Below the pieces are notes generated by a model. That model worked only from the letters and a program-made list of their open reading frames with translations, was not told where the DNA came from and searched no databases. Position numbers and translations under genes: made by a program. From Thiobacillus sp. (GTDB taxonomy: Bacteria; Pseudomonadota; Gammaproteobacteria; Burkholderiales; Thiobacillaceae), in assembly GCF_024708915.1 (NCBI RefSeq), contig NZ_JANJXQ010000240.1, positions 1-28,896 of the forward strand: a stretch of 28,896 bases of DNA, given 5' to 3'. Shown in pieces: positions 7,438-16,040 of the stretch. Each line of letters begins with the position of its first letter. Positions within the stretch are counted from its first letter, which is position 1.

Positions 7438-8307
7438 TTAACGGCTATTGGGCGAGCCGGGTTCGGCTTGATCAGGCAAGCTTGGAGGAGGATCGATCAG
7501 ACTGGCTTCGATGCGGTCCAACTCTGCATCCATGTCGGATTGCGACATCGGCGTGTAATCCGTGGCGGATTCACTCGCCTCGGATTCAGGCTTGGGCTTG
7601 GTGATCAGTGCGGCAACGACGATGCCCAGTTCGTACAGCACCCACAGCGGCATCGCCAGCATGAATTGCGAGATCACGTCGGGTGGAGTGAATATCGCGC
7701 CGATGATAAAGGCGCCGACGATGACATACGGCCGGATTTCACGCAGTTTGGTCACCGACACCATGCCCATTTTGACCAGCAGCACCACAGCGACGGGGAC
7801 CTCGAAGGTAATCCCGAAGGCCATGAACAGGGTCATCACAAAGTCGAGGTATTTGCCGATGTCGGTCATCACCGCCACCCCCTCGGGCGCGACGCCGACG
7901 ATGAAGCCGAATACCACCGGGAACACCAGGAAATAGGCGAACGCCATCCCCAGCAGGAACAGAATGACGCTGGCGATCACCAGCGGCACGCCAAGACGCT
8001 TTTCATGCTGGTACAGCCCCGGCGCGACAAACGCCCAGACCTGGAAGAATACCCATGGCAACGCCAGCAGGAAGGCGGTCATCATGGTGACCTTGACCGG
8101 CACGAAGAACGGTGTCGTGACCTCGGTGGCGATCATCTGCCCGCCCTTGGGCAGCGCCGCCAGCAGCGGCTTGGCCAGCAGCGCATACAAATCCTGCGCC
8201 CAGGGGAACAGGCAGACGAAAATCACCACCACCACCGCCACTGCGCGCAGCAGGCGATCGCGCATTTCGATCAAATGCGAGATAAAGGTTTCCTGCACGT
8301 CGCTCAT
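7438..8307 (-). CDS. tatC: Twin-arginine translocase subunit TatC
   Basis: TatC is the six-helix core of the Tat translocon and recognises twin-arginine signal peptides. The 289-aa product starts with the cytoplasmic motif FISHLIEMRDRLLR, whose key family element is HLxELRxR-like. It has the periplasmic loop FVAPGLYQHEK and six hydrophobic segments, the last ending near AALITKPKP. It is longer than E. coli TatC (258 aa) because of an acidic, Pro/Ser-rich C-terminal tail of about 45 residues. The start overlaps the tatB stop by ATGA. It is the last gene of the long his-hinT-tat run. Confidence 0.97.
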   Translation of the reverse strand: MSDVQETFISHLIEMRDRLLRAVAVVVVIFVCLFPWAQDLYALLAKPLLAALPKGGQMIATEVTTPFFVPVKVTMMTAFLLALPWVFFQVWAFVAPGLYQHEKRLGVPLVIASVILFLLGMAFAYFLVFPVVFGFIVGVAPEGVAVMTDIGKYLDFVMTLFMAFGITFEVPVAVVLLVKMGMVSVTKLREIRPYVIVGAFIIGAIFTPPDVISQFMLAMPLWVLYELGIVVAALITKPKPESEASESATDYTPMSQSDMDAELDRIEASLIDPPPSLPDQAEPGSPNSR

Positions 8308-8786
8308 GCGGTTTTTCCTGCCGTTTCGTCGCGCGCCGTTTCCACCACGGCAGACGGCGTGTCAACCGCAGGGTTCTGATCCGGCTCGTCCAGCGGCAGG
8401 CTTTGCTGCACGACCGGCTCCGGGGTCTCTTTCAGCGCGGGTTCGTCGACAGGATGCTCGCCCCCGGTTGCGGCGGCTGCCGTCGCCGTCAACGCCTTGT
8501 TGATGCCGCTTGCCTCGTCGCGCAGGTAATCGTCAACCGCGCTGACTTGCTGCTTGGCGTCCAGCGCCGCCAACTCGGCCGAGTTCTTGATCTCCACGCC
8601 GACACGGCGAATTTCATCCAGCTGTATCTCGTGGCTGATGTCCGATTTTACGGACGACACATAGCGTTGCATGCGGCCATACAGATGCCCCGCCGTACGC
8701 GCGACCTTGGGCAGACGCTCAGGGCCGATGACGATCAGCGCAACCACGCCGATGACGATGAGTTCAGTAAAGCCGATATCGAACAT
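8304..8786 (-). CDS. tatB: Twin-arginine translocase subunit TatB
   Basis: TatB works with TatC in the signal-peptide receptor complex. The 160-aa protein has the family start MFDIGFTELIVIGVVALIVIGPERLP, given here only as a description of residues 1-26 in two parts: an N-terminal membrane helix with its Glu at position 8, then the hinge GPERLP. An amphipathic helix (about 27-75) and a long acidic, Ala/Pro-rich disordered tail follow. Length and the FDIGF start mark it as TatB rather than TatA. It overlaps tatC by 4 nt. A gap of 79 nt with a hairpin separates it from tatA. Confidence 0.95.
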   Translation of the reverse strand: MFDIGFTELIVIGVVALIVIGPERLPKVARTAGHLYGRMQRYVSSVKSDISHEIQLDEIRRVGVEIKNSAELAALDAKQQVSAVDDYLRDEASGINKALTATAAAATGGEHPVDEPALKETPEPVVQQSLPLDEPDQNPAVDTPSAVVETARDETAGKTA

Positions 8787-8828
8787 TCAGGTCCAACCAG
8801 GAATAAGGCGATAGTGGGAATCGTGCTC

Positions 8829-8846
8829 GGCGGACTTTCATCCGCC
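8829..8846 (-). other. Hairpin between tatA and tatB
   Basis: Perfect 6-bp arms GGCGGA/TCCGCC with a 6-nt loop lie inside the 79-nt tatA-tatB gap. No T-run follows on the minus strand, so it is not a classic intrinsic terminator. It could stabilise the upstream tatA message or slow transcription so that TatA exceeds TatB, as Tat stoichiometry requires. That role is inferred. Confidence 0.4.
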
Positions 8847-8865
8847 CCCACCCTGTTCCGCATCC

Positions 8866-9081
8866 TCAAGAGTGGTGCTTGTCCTTGACTTCCGCGTCGA
8901 TGGTGTTGCCGCTTTGTTCGGCGCCGTCGCCGAGCTTGGGCGCATCTTCCTTCATGCCTTCCTTGAAGCCCTTGACCGCCCCGCCAAGATCGCTGCCGAT
9001 GTTGCGCAGCTTCTTGGTGCCGAAAATCAGCAGCACCACGACCAGAACGATTAGCCAATGCCAGATGCTGAAGCTACCCAT
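8866..9081 (-). CDS. tatA: Twin-arginine translocase subunit TatA
   Basis: TatA polymerises to form the transport-competent part of the Tat system. The 71-aa protein has the family start [25 protein letters not shown], described here as an N-terminal helix with IWHW at residues 6-9 and the hinge FGTKKL at 20-25. The amphipathic helix [17 protein letters not shown] follows, then a short charged tail. The ATG at 9081 has a strong AAGGAG ribosome binding site (9094-9089) at 7 nt, the best in this operon, which fits TatA being the most abundant subunit. It starts 18 nt after hinT. Confidence 0.96.
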   Translation of the reverse strand: MGSFSIWHWLIVLVVVLLIFGTKKLRNIGSDLGGAVKGFKEGMKEDAPKLGDGAEQSGNTIDAEVKDKHHS

Positions 9082-9099
9082 AATACGTCTCCTTATGAC

Positions 9100-9438
9100 T
9101 CAACTGCGTGAAACGGGGTCGCCCCCGCCAAATACATGCACATGAATGTGGAACACTTCCTGGCCACCGCCACGTCCGGTATTGATCAGGGTCTTGAACC
9201 CGCTATCGAGCCCCTGCTCCTTTGCCAGGCGCGGCGCCAGCAGAAGCATCTTGCCGAGCAGTTTCTCGTGCGCGGGCGTGCAATCGTCCAGCGTAGCGAT
9301 GTGCTGCTTTGGAATGATCAGGAAATGCACCCGCGCAAACGGGTGGATATCGTGAAACGCCAGCACGTCCTCGTCTTCGTAGACCTTGCCGCACGGCAGT
9401 TGGCCGGCGACGATTTTGCAGAAAATGCAGTCACTCAT
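9100..9438 (-). CDS. hinT: HIT-family purine nucleoside phosphoramidase HinT
   Basis: A 112-aa histidine-triad hydrolase acting on AMP-lysine-like phosphoramidates and aminoacyl-AMP. The C-terminal triad HIHVHVFGG is intact. The N-terminal CIFCKIVAG, with two cysteines spaced like a zinc site, and [10 protein letters not shown] are typical of HinT. The start codon lies inside the end of hisE (8-nt overlap), so it is translated from the his messenger. A hisE-hinT-tatA order is a known betaproteobacterial arrangement. Confidence 0.95.
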   Translation of the reverse strand: MSDCIFCKIVAGQLPCGKVYEDEDVLAFHDIHPFARVHFLIIPKQHIATLDDCTPAHEKLLGKMLLLAPRLAKEQGLDSGFKTLINTGRGGGQEVFHIHVHVFGGGDPVSRS

Positions 9439-9748
9439 GTCGATTCGCCTTTTCCGCCAGACCCGACAGGCCTTCCCGGCGCGCCAGCTCGTTCAACACA
9501 TCTGCCGGCTTCAGCCCCTTGTGTGCCAGCAAAACCAAAGTATGAAACCACAAATCGGCGACTTCGTAGATGATCTTTTCCGCCTGGTCGTCCTTCGCCG
9601 CCATCACGGTCTCGGTCGCTTCCTCACCGATTTTCTTCAGGATGGCGTCGGTGCCCCTGGCGTACAGTTTGGCTACGTACGAACTGTCGGGCGACGCCTG
9701 CTTGCGCGCTTCCAGCGTCTCTGCCAAGCGGTCCAGGATGTCGCTCAT
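9431..9748 (-). CDS. hisE: Phosphoribosyl-ATP pyrophosphatase HisE
   Basis: HisE hydrolyses phosphoribosyl-ATP to phosphoribosyl-AMP in histidine synthesis. The 105-aa all-alpha protein has the MazG-like metal-binding motif [15 protein letters not shown] (E-E-x-x-E) and the second acidic element YEVADLWFH. It is encoded as a separate polypeptide, not fused to HisI as in enterobacteria. The start overlaps the hisI stop by ATGA, and the end overlaps hinT by 8 nt. Confidence 0.96.
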   Translation of the reverse strand: MSDILDRLAETLEARKQASPDSSYVAKLYARGTDAILKKIGEEATETVMAAKDDQAEKIIYEVADLWFHTLVLLAHKGLKPADVLNELARREGLSGLAEKANRHE

Positions 9749-10146
9749 TTGCGGTAGATCTCGTCAGGGGCTTTCAGCACCGGGGCGATCGTCACCCAGC
9801 GATCGCCGCCCTGTTCGTCGCGGTCGAGCTTCTGGAAAAAACAGGAGCGTCGTCCGGTATGACAGGCAATGCCGCCGAGTTGTTCAACTTTCAGCAGCAC
9901 CACGTCGTTGTCGCAATCCAGGCGGATTTCGCTGACCTTCTGTACATGGCCGGATTCCTCGCCCTTGCGCCACAATTTGCCGCGCGAGCGCGACCAGTAC
10001 ACCCCGCGCAGCGTGCGTGCGGTTTCCTCCAGCGCCTCGCGGTTCATCCATGCGACCATCAGGATTTCACCGCTGGCGGCATCCTGGGCAATCGCCGGCA
10101 CCAGCCCCTGCGCGTCCCATTTGATTGAATCGAGCCAGTCGCTCAC
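9745..10146 (-). CDS. hisI: Phosphoribosyl-AMP cyclohydrolase HisI
   Basis: HisI opens the purine ring of phosphoribosyl-AMP. The 133-aa protein has the Mg-binding motif [13 protein letters not shown] and the zinc cysteines in [23 protein letters not shown] and [17 protein letters not shown] are classic HisI segments. I place the start at GTG 10146, which overlaps the hisF stop as GTGA and gives [10 protein letters not shown]. The reading frame continues upstream inside hisF, but the protein character changes there, so longer versions were rejected. Confidence 0.95.
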   Translation of the reverse strand: MSDWLDSIKWDAQGLVPAIAQDAASGEILMVAWMNREALEETARTLRGVYWSRSRGKLWRKGEESGHVQKVSEIRLDCDNDVVLLKVEQLGGIACHTGRRSCFFQKLDRDEQGGDRWVTIAPVLKAPDEIYRK

Positions 10147-10898
10147 AGGCGCACCTCGATGCCGTGCTGCTTCATGTATTTTTTCGCTTCGTCGATGCCG
10201 TACTCGCCGAAGTGGAAAATGCTCGCCGCCAGCACCGCGTCGGCGCGGCCTTCGCGCACGCCGTCGACCAGATGCTGCAGGTTGCCGACGCCGCCGCTGG
10301 CGATGATGGGAATGTCGACCGCCTCGGAAATCGCACGCGTCAGTTCCAGGTCGAAACCGCTCTTGGTGCCGTCGCGGTCCATCGAGGTGAGCAGCAGTTC
10401 GCCCGCGCCGAGGCTTTCCATCTTCTTCGCCCATTCGATCGCGTCGAATCCGGTGGCCTTGCGCCCGCCGTGGGTGAAGACTTCCCAGTGGTCGCCCGTC
10501 CGCTTGGCATCGATCGCCACCACGATGCACTGGCTGCCGTAGCGGTCGGATGCGTCCTTCACCAGTTGCGGATTCATCACCGCCGAGGTGTTGATGCTGA
10601 CCTTGTCGGCGCCGGCGTTGAGCAGGCGCTGCACGTCGCCCACTTCGCGCACACCGCCGCCGACCGTCAGCGGAATGAAGACTTCGGCGGCGACGGCTTC
10701 GATGATGTGGAGGATCAGGTCGCGGTTGTCGCTCGATGCGGTGATGTCGAGAAAAGTCAATTCGTCGGCACCCGCTTCGTTGTAGCGGCGCGCGATTTCG
10801 ACCGGGTCGCCGGCGTCCTTCAGTTCGACGAAATTGACTCCCTTGACCACACGGCCATGGGTGACGTCGAGACAGGGAATGATGCGTTTTGCCAGCAT
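10143..10898 (-). CDS. hisF: Imidazole glycerol phosphate synthase cyclase subunit HisF
   Basis: HisF is the (beta/alpha)8-barrel that uses ammonia from HisH to convert PRFAR to imidazole glycerol phosphate and AICAR. The 251-aa sequence starts [12 protein letters not shown]. It has both catalytic aspartates at canonical positions, D11 and D130 (VAIDAKRTG), and the phosphate-binding motifs LTVGGGVRE and IIASGGVGN. It begins 15 nt after hisA and ends in a 4-nt overlap with hisI. Confidence 0.98.
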   Translation of the reverse strand: MLAKRIIPCLDVTHGRVVKGVNFVELKDAGDPVEIARRYNEAGADELTFLDITASSDNRDLILHIIEAVAAEVFIPLTVGGGVREVGDVQRLLNAGADKVSINTSAVMNPQLVKDASDRYGSQCIVVAIDAKRTGDHWEVFTHGGRKATGFDAIEWAKKMESLGAGELLLTSMDRDGTKSGFDLELTRAISEAVDIPIIASGGVGNLQHLVDGVREGRADAVLAASIFHFGEYGIDEAKKYMKQHGIEVRL

Positions 10899-10913
10899 GG
10901 TCAGCCTCTCGAA

Positions 10914-11669
10914 TCAGACCCCGAACACGCCGCCGGCCAATTCGTCGGCGAGCTTTTGCGCCGCGGCGAAATCGAGCGTGCCCTGGTAGATGGCGCGGCC
11001 GGTGATCGCGCCGATGATGCCGTCCTTGGCCACGGCGGACAGCGCCTTGACGTCGTCGAGGTTGGTGACGCCGCCGCTGGCGATGACCGGGATCGACAGA
11101 GCCTGCGCCAGGCGCTGGGTGGCGTCCACGTTCACCCCGGTCAGCATGCCGTCGCGTCCGATGTCGGTGTAGATGATGGCTTCCACCCCGTAGCCTTCGA
11201 AGCGCTTGGCCAGGTCGATGACGTCGTGGCCGGTGATCTTGGACCAGCCTTCGACCGCAATCTTGCCGTCCTTGGCATCGAGCCCGACCATCACATGGCC
11301 GGGGAAGGCATCGCAGGCTTCGTGCAGGAAGCCGGGGTTTTTCACCGCCGCGGTGCCGATGATGACGTAGCGCACGCCGTCGTCGAGATAGCGCTCGATG
11401 GTGGCGAGATCGCGGATGCCGCCGCCGAGCTGCACCGGCATCTCGTCACCCACGGCCTCGACGATCGAACGGATCGCTGCATCGTTGACCGGCTTGCCGG
11501 CAAACGCGCCATTGAGATCGACCAGATGCAGGCGCCGCGCGCCCAGATCCTTCCAGTGACGGGCGGTCGCCGCAGGATCCTCGGAGAACACGGTGGCACG
11601 GTCCATTTCGCCTTGTTCCAGGCGCACGCAGTGGCCGTCTTTAAGGTCGATCGCAGGAATAATTAACAT
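10914..11669 (-). CDS. hisA: ProFAR isomerase HisA
   Basis: HisA catalyses the Amadori rearrangement of ProFAR to PRFAR. The 251-aa barrel starts [12 protein letters not shown], with catalytic D8. It has phosphate-binding VQLGGGIRD and [10 protein letters not shown]131 (VGLDAKDG), and TDIGRDGML with D169. It has the same length as HisF and shares its half-barrel repeat ancestry. It sits 31 nt after hisH and 15 nt before hisF, as expected in a compact his operon. Confidence 0.98.
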   Translation of the reverse strand: MLIIPAIDLKDGHCVRLEQGEMDRATVFSEDPAATARHWKDLGARRLHLVDLNGAFAGKPVNDAAIRSIVEAVGDEMPVQLGGGIRDLATIERYLDDGVRYVIIGTAAVKNPGFLHEACDAFPGHVMVGLDAKDGKIAVEGWSKITGHDVIDLAKRFEGYGVEAIIYTDIGRDGMLTGVNVDATQRLAQALSIPVIASGGVTNLDDVKALSAVAKDGIIGAITGRAIYQGTLDFAAAQKLADELAGGVFGV

Positions 11670-11700
11670 GGCTGATCAGCGGGGTCATACAGAATAAACA

Positions 11701-12387
11701 TTAGGCGCAGGCCGCGCCGGACATATCGCAGGCGGTTTCAGAGGCACCCGGATTCCAGATTACGAAATTACCCAGCAGCGTCAATCCGGCATTCTGGCTT
11801 TTTTCCGGATGGAACTGGACGGCAAACATGTTCGCAGACGCCACCGCGCAGGTGAACGGGAACGGGTAATGCGAAAATCCCGCAATCACCTCAGGCGAAG
11901 CCGGCTGCACGAAATAGCTGTGCACGAAGTAGAAGCGCGCGCCTTCCTCGATCCCTGCCCACAACGGATGCGGCACCACCTGATGGACGTTGTTCCAGCC
12001 CATGTGCGGCACTTTCAGTTTATTCCCCCGACCGTCGTGCATCGCCTCGTGCGGGAAACGCTGCACGCTGCCGGGCAGGATCCCCAGGCAGGCGGTATCG
12101 CCTTCCTCGCTGTGCTCGAACAGCACCTGCATCCCCATGCAGATGCCCAGAAAAGGCTTGCTGCGGGCAGCATCGACGATCGCCTGGCGCAGGCCGCGTG
12201 CGTCGATTTCGCGCATGCAGTCGCGGGCGGCGCCCTGCCCCGGGAACACGACGCGGCCGGCTGCGGCAATCACGGCCGGGTCGGAAGTCACCGCCACGGT
12301 CGCAGCCGGCGCAACGTGTTCGATGGCTTTGGAGACCGAACGCAGATTACCCATGCCGTAGTCGATGACGGCGATATCGACGCTCAC
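11701..12387 (-). CDS. hisH: Imidazole glycerol phosphate synthase glutaminase subunit HisH
   Basis: HisH hydrolyses glutamine and channels ammonia to HisF. The 228-aa class I amidotransferase has nucleophile C83 in GICMGMQ and the rest of the triad, H193 and E195, in QFHPEKS. Oxyanion-strand motif FPGQGA is near residues 48-53, where PGQGA replaces the more common PGVG(A). The start is GTG at 12387 (SVDIAVIDYGMGNLRS). The protein carries about 17 extra C-terminal residues (ending CDMSGAACA, cysteine-bearing) beyond the usual GNF..W end. A 61-nt gap without an evident gene separates it from hisB. Confidence 0.96.
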   Translation of the reverse strand: MSVDIAVIDYGMGNLRSVSKAIEHVAPAATVAVTSDPAVIAAAGRVVFPGQGAARDCMREIDARGLRQAIVDAARSKPFLGICMGMQVLFEHSEEGDTACLGILPGSVQRFPHEAMHDGRGNKLKVPHMGWNNVHQVVPHPLWAGIEEGARFYFVHSYFVQPASPEVIAGFSHYPFPFTCAVASANMFAVQFHPEKSQNAGLTLLGNFVIWNPGASETACDMSGAACA

Positions 12388-12448
12388 AGCTCAGCCGCCT
12401 CGATTTGCGGGACACACATCGCGTAGCCGCCTGAAATTGCCGCCGCCC

Positions 12449-13036
12449 TCATAGCGCACCTTTTGTCGATGGCAGCACGTCGCCCATGCGCAGGTCGGTT
12501 TCCACCGCCATGCGCAGCGCACGGCCGAATGCCTTGAAAACGGTTTCGGCCTGGTGGTGCGCATTGATGCCGCGCAGATTGTCGATATGCAGCGTCACCC
12601 CGGCGTGATTGATGAAGCCACGGAAGAACTCGAGGAACAGGTCGACGTCGAACTCGCCGATACGCGCGCGGGTGTAATCGACGTGATATTCCAGTCCGGG
12701 TCGCCCCGACAGGTCGATCACCACACGCGACAGCGCCTCGTCGAGCGGAACATAGGCATGGCCGTAGCGGCGGATGCCCTTCTTGTCGCCGAGCGCCTGG
12801 GCAAACGCCTGACCGAACGTAATCCCGGTGTCTTCCACCGTGTGATGGGCGTCGATATGCAGATCGCCCTGGGCCTCGATATCCAGGTCGATCAGGCCGT
12901 GGCGCGCGATCTGGTCGAGCATGTGATCGAGAAACGGCACGCCGGTGGCAAGCTTGGCGCTGCCGGTGCCGTCCAGGTTGAGACTGACCGTGACCTGGGT
13001 CTCGAGGGTGTTGCGGGTGACTTGGGCGGTGCGCAT
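12449..13036 (-). CDS. hisB: Imidazoleglycerol-phosphate dehydratase HisB (monofunctional)
   Basis: The 195-aa Mn-dependent dehydratase converts imidazole glycerol phosphate to imidazole acetol phosphate. The two metal-binding histidine clusters are [11 protein letters not shown] and [13 protein letters not shown]. The start region [16 protein letters not shown] and [13 protein letters not shown] are typical. There is no fused histidinol-phosphate phosphatase domain, unlike E. coli HisB, so a separate phosphatase must exist outside this window. It lies between hisC (50 nt upstream) and hisH. Confidence 0.98.
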   Translation of the reverse strand: MRTAQVTRNTLETQVTVSLNLDGTGSAKLATGVPFLDHMLDQIARHGLIDLDIEAQGDLHIDAHHTVEDTGITFGQAFAQALGDKKGIRRYGHAYVPLDEALSRVVIDLSGRPGLEYHVDYTRARIGEFDVDLFLEFFRGFINHAGVTLHIDNLRGINAHHQAETVFKAFGRALRMAVETDLRMGDVLPSTKGAL

Positions 13037-13086
13037 GGCGTCGGAAAATAAGACTGTAAAGGGATTCTAGCAGGCCGCTCTGGTTT

Positions 13087-14145
13087 TCAGCACAGCGCTT
13101 TCAACGCAGCGAGCAGCGCATCGCATTGCGCATCGGTGCCGATCGTAATGCGCAGGAACGGCGCGATGCGGGCCGGATTCCTGAAATGGCGCACGATGAT
13201 GCTGCGCTCGCGCAGCGCGGCCGCCAGTTCGGCGCCATCATGCGCGGGGTGGCGGGCAAAGACGAAGTTGGCGGCCGAGGGCAGCACCTCGAAGCCAAGC
13301 TTGTCCATTTCAGCCACCAGCCGGGCGCGGGTCGCCACGACTTTCGTGCAAATGGACTCGAAATAGACATGGTCGTCCATCGACGCCAGCGCACCCGCCT
13401 GGGCGAAGCGGTCGAGCGGATAGGAATTGAAGCTGTCCTTCACCCGGTTGAGCGCCTCGATCAGCTGCGCCTGGCCGATGGCGTAGCCGACGCGCAGGCC
13501 GGCCAGCGCATGCGATTTCGACAGCGTGCGGACCACCAGCAGTTGCGGATAGCGCGCCACCAGGCCCATCGCCGATGCTCCGCCGAAGTCGATGTAGGCT
13601 TCGTCGATCACCACCACCGATTCCGGGTTGCCGGCGAGCAGGCGCTCGACCTCGTCCAGCGCCAGCAGCCGCCCGGTGGGGGCATTGGGATTGGGGAAAA
13701 CCACCCCGCCATTGGGCGTCAGGTAATCGTCGACCCGGATCTCGAACGATTCGGTCAGCGGAATCTGCCGATATGCAATCTCGTACAGCCCGCAATACAC
13801 CGGATAGAAGCTGTAGGTGATGTCCGGGAACAGGATCGCTTGATCGTGCTTCAAGAGCGCCATGAAGGCATGCGCCAGCACCTCGTCGGAACCGTTGCCG
13901 ACGAACACCTGGTCGGCCGTCACGCCATGATAGGCGGCGATGCCGGCGCGCAGCCGGTCCGAGTTGGGGTCGGGATACAGGCGCAAGGTGTCGGCGGCTT
14001 CTGCGCACACCGCATCGAGCACCCTGGGGCTCGGTCCGTAGGGGTTCTCGTTGGTGTTGAGCTTGACCAGGTTGGCCAGCTTCGGCTGCTCGCCCGGCAC
14101 ATAGGGCGTCAGGCCGTGCACCACGGCGCTCCAGAAGCGGCTCAT
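13087..14145 (-). CDS. hisC: Histidinol-phosphate aminotransferase HisC
   Basis: HisC is a PLP-dependent fold-type I transaminase that makes histidinol phosphate from imidazole acetol phosphate and glutamate. In the 352-aa sequence the PLP lysine is K210 in [15 protein letters not shown]. The cofactor aspartate lies in [11 protein letters not shown], and NPNAPTG and the N-terminal [12 protein letters not shown] are diagnostic. It begins 13 nt after hisD. A second HisC paralogue elsewhere cannot be excluded; location in the operon supports the histidine role. Confidence 0.97.
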   Translation of the reverse strand: MSRFWSAVVHGLTPYVPGEQPKLANLVKLNTNENPYGPSPRVLDAVCAEAADTLRLYPDPNSDRLRAGIAAYHGVTADQVFVGNGSDEVLAHAFMALLKHDQAILFPDITYSFYPVYCGLYEIAYRQIPLTESFEIRVDDYLTPNGGVVFPNPNAPTGRLLALDEVERLLAGNPESVVVIDEAYIDFGGASAMGLVARYPQLLVVRTLSKSHALAGLRVGYAIGQAQLIEALNRVKDSFNSYPLDRFAQAGALASMDDHVYFESICTKVVATRARLVAEMDKLGFEVLPSAANFVFARHPAHDGAELAAALRERSIIVRHFRNPARIAPFLRITIGTDAQCDALLAALKALC

Positions 14146-14158
14146 CGCGTGGCGCGGC

Positions 14159-15463
14159 TCATTTATGCTTTAGGCGGTATTCGGCCGAACGCGCGTGCGC
14201 CTGCAGACCTTCGCCGTAGGCCAGGGTGGCGGCGATCCGCCCCAGCGTCTGCGCGCCGGCCTCGGACACGTGGATCAGGCTGCTGCGCTTCTGGAAGTCG
14301 TACACCCCCAGCGGCGACGAGAAACGCGCGGTACGCGAAGTCGGCAGCACGTGGTTCGGCCCGGCGCAGTAGTCGCCCAGCGCCTCGCAGGTGTTCCTGC
14401 CCATGAAGATCGCGCCGGCGTGGCGCAGCCCGGGCAGCAGCGCGTCGGGGTCGGCCACCGAGAGTTCCAGGTGTTCCGGCGCGATGGTGTTCGAGATCGC
14501 CGCCGCATCGTCGAGGTCGCGCGTCTTGATCAATGCGCCGCGGTTGGTGAGCGAGGTGCGGATCACTTCGCTGCGCGGCATCCCTTCGATCAGCCTGTCG
14601 ATTGCCGCAGCGACGGCATCGAGATAGGCCGCGTCGGGCGACAGCAGGATGGACTGCGCCATTTCGTCGTGCTCGGCCTGCGAGAACAGATCCATCGCCA
14701 CCCATTCCGCCGGCGTGTTGCCGTCGGCGATCACCAAAATCTCGGACGGACCGGCGATCATGTCGATGCCCACGGTGCCGAACACGCGGCGCTTGGCCGC
14801 CGCCACGTAGGCATTGCCGGGGCCGACGATCTTGTCGACCTGCGGCACGGTCGCGGTGCCATAGGCCAGCGCCGCCACCGCTTGCGCGCCGCCGATGGTG
14901 AACACGCGGTCGACGCCGACGATCGCGGCAGCGGCCAGCACCAGCTGGTTCTGCTCGCCGCCCGGAGTCGGCACCACCATGATGAGTTCGCCGACCCCCG
15001 CCACCTTGGCCGGGATCGCGTTCATCAGCACCGACGAGGGATAGGCGGCCTTGCCGCCCGGCACGTACAGCCCGACGCGGTCGAGCGGGGTGACCTGCTG
15101 CCCCAGCACGGTGCCGTCGTCCTCGGTGTAGGTCCACGAACCCTGGACCTGCTTTTCGTGGTAGCGGCGCACGCGCTCCGCCGCGGCCTCCAGCGCCTGG
15201 CGGGTATCGGCTGGCAAGGCTGCGAGTGCAGCCTGCAATTGCGCCGGGCCCAGTTCCAGGCTGGCCAGGGAGGCGGCCGGCAGGCGGTCGAAGCGCTCGG
15301 TATATTCGAGCACCGCGGCGTCGCCCCGCGTTTTCACTTCGTGCAGGATCGCCGCGACGGTCTGCTCGATGGCGGCATCGGCAGCGTCGTCGAATTGCAG
15401 CAGGCGGGTAAGGCGCGCCTGGAAATCAGGCTGCGCGCTATCGAGGCGGGTGAGCGTAAGCAC
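14159..15463 (-). CDS. hisD: Histidinol dehydrogenase HisD
   Basis: HisD is the Zn- and NAD-dependent enzyme that oxidises histidinol to histidine in two steps. The 434-aa protein has [21 protein letters not shown] (described as [12 protein letters not shown] followed by NAIPAKVAG), the signature [11 protein letters not shown], metal-ligand region [10 protein letters not shown], and catalytic TIAPEHLEL. The start is GTG at 15463, chosen because it gives the usual N-terminus; it has no strong ribosome binding site. hisD is the first gene of the operon here. The common upstream gene hisG is absent, replaced by a divergent regulator. Confidence 0.97.
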   Translation of the reverse strand: MLTLTRLDSAQPDFQARLTRLLQFDDAADAAIEQTVAAILHEVKTRGDAAVLEYTERFDRLPAASLASLELGPAQLQAALAALPADTRQALEAAAERVRRYHEKQVQGSWTYTEDDGTVLGQQVTPLDRVGLYVPGGKAAYPSSVLMNAIPAKVAGVGELIMVVPTPGGEQNQLVLAAAAIVGVDRVFTIGGAQAVAALAYGTATVPQVDKIVGPGNAYVAAAKRRVFGTVGIDMIAGPSEILVIADGNTPAEWVAMDLFSQAEHDEMAQSILLSPDAAYLDAVAAAIDRLIEGMPRSEVIRTSLTNRGALIKTRDLDDAAAISNTIAPEHLELSVADPDALLPGLRHAGAIFMGRNTCEALGDYCAGPNHVLPTSRTARFSSPLGVYDFQKRSSLIHVSEAGAQTLGRIAATLAYGEGLQAHARSAEYRLKHK

Positions 15464-15476
15464 AGGATTCTGCTTT

Positions 15477-15500
15477 AAAAAGTCTGGACAAAAAGTCTGG
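15477..15500. repeat. Tandem 11-bp direct repeat in the hisD leader
   Basis: AAAAAGTCTGG occurs at 15477-15487 and again at 15490-15500, separated by AC, a 13-bp period. It lies 14 bp upstream of the hisD start codon. A related half-motif in opposite orientation (GTCCAGA, 15587-15593) lies in the spacer of the divergent regulator's promoter. It may be a protein-binding site. Confidence 0.5.
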
Positions 15501-15505
15501 CTGCG

Positions 15506-15511
15506 ATTGTA
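15506..15511 (-). promoter_or_regulatory. Candidate -10 box of the his operon
   Basis: The minus strand reads TACAAT, one mismatch from consensus, about 43 nt before the hisD start codon. I do not find a good -35 hexamer at proper spacing, so an activator or a weak promoter is possible. The two AAAAAGTCTGG repeats lie just downstream, where a bound protein could block transcription. Confidence 0.35.
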
Positions 15512-15578
15512 CCGGTTTTTGGCGTTTTGCCGTGCCCGGCGCGCTCTTCCAGATAACAGTCATACCTATTCCGGAAAT

Positions 15579-15607
15579 TAGACAAAGTCCAGATTGCTGA
15601 TTATGAT
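15579..15607 (+). promoter_or_regulatory. Strong sigma-70-type promoter predicting a leaderless Irr-like mRNA
   Basis: TAGACA (15579-15584) and TATGAT (15602-15607) each match consensus at five of six positions and are spaced by exactly 17 bp. Seven bases after the -10 comes the A of the ATG at 15614. Transcription would therefore begin at or within a base or two of the start codon, leaving no room for a ribosome binding site. Confidence 0.65.
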
Positions 15608-15613
15608 TGCCCC

Positions 15614-16024
15614 ATGGATTACACGCGCGACAACATGGCCGGACTCCTGCGCAGCCACGACATCAATCCGACCCACCAGCGGATCGAGATTGCGCATGCG
15701 CTGTTTTCGCGCCAGCAACACCTGTCAGCCGATCAGGTGATGGCGATCGTCAACACCCGCCACTCCGAAACCTCCAAAGCCACGGTCTACAACACGCTCA
15801 GGCTGTTCCTGGAAAAGGGCCTGGTGCGCGAGGTGATCGTCGACCCGAGCAAGGTATTTTTCGACCCCAACACCAGCCCGCACCACCATCTCTACGAGGT
15901 CGACAGCGGCAGGCTGTCCGACATCGATGCCGGGCAGGTGCGGATTTCCGGCCTGCCGCCGCTGCCGCCCGGCATGGTGACCGAGGGCATCGACCTCATC
16001 GTGCGCGTCCGCCGCAAGAACTAA
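15614..16024 (+). CDS. Fur-family transcriptional regulator, Irr/PerR-like, without cysteines
   Basis: A 136-aa Fur-superfamily regulator. The winged-helix DNA-binding part includes LSADQVMAIVNTRH and the recognition helix region SKATVYNTLRLFLEKGLV. The dimerisation part carries FFDPNTSPHHHLYEVDSGRLSDID, given here as two adjacent motifs; the histidine triplet is at residues 90-92, as in the heme-responsive Irr subgroup. There are no cysteines at all, so the structural CxxC zinc site of Fur/PerR/Zur is missing. I infer an Irr-like sensor of iron, heme or peroxide. The start at 15614 has no ribosome binding site and fits the leaderless promoter; an internal ATG at 15635 is a weaker option. It is divergent from hisD and followed 16 nt later by a zinc-ribbon protein. 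Confidence 0.88.
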   Translation: MDYTRDNMAGLLRSHDINPTHQRIEIAHALFSRQQHLSADQVMAIVNTRHSETSKATVYNTLRLFLEKGLVREVIVDPSKVFFDPNTSPHHHLYEVDSGRLSDIDAGQVRISGLPPLPPGMVTEGIDLIVRVRRKN

Positions 16025-16040
16025 GGCCTTTTCCCCGTCA

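Noticed and set aside
7381..8379. A 332-codon His/Asp-rich plus-strand frame over tatC and tatB.
   Set aside because: It is antisense to tatC and tatB; the His/Gln/Asp-rich composition comes from reverse-complemented membrane-protein codons.
10125..11666. A 513-codon open frame on the plus strand across hisF and hisA.
   Set aside because: It is antisense to two unmistakable his genes with intact catalytic residues. Its composition (His/Asp/Val/Ala-rich) is the usual shadow of GC-rich coding sequence.
12388..12448. Possible small gene in the 61-nt hisB-hisH gap.
   Set aside because: Too short and without a start codon plus ribosome binding site that would support a separate protein.
15477..15500. 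Short tandem repeat considered as a CRISPR fragment.
   Set aside because: Only two 11-bp copies with a 2-bp spacer, and no cas genes nearby.
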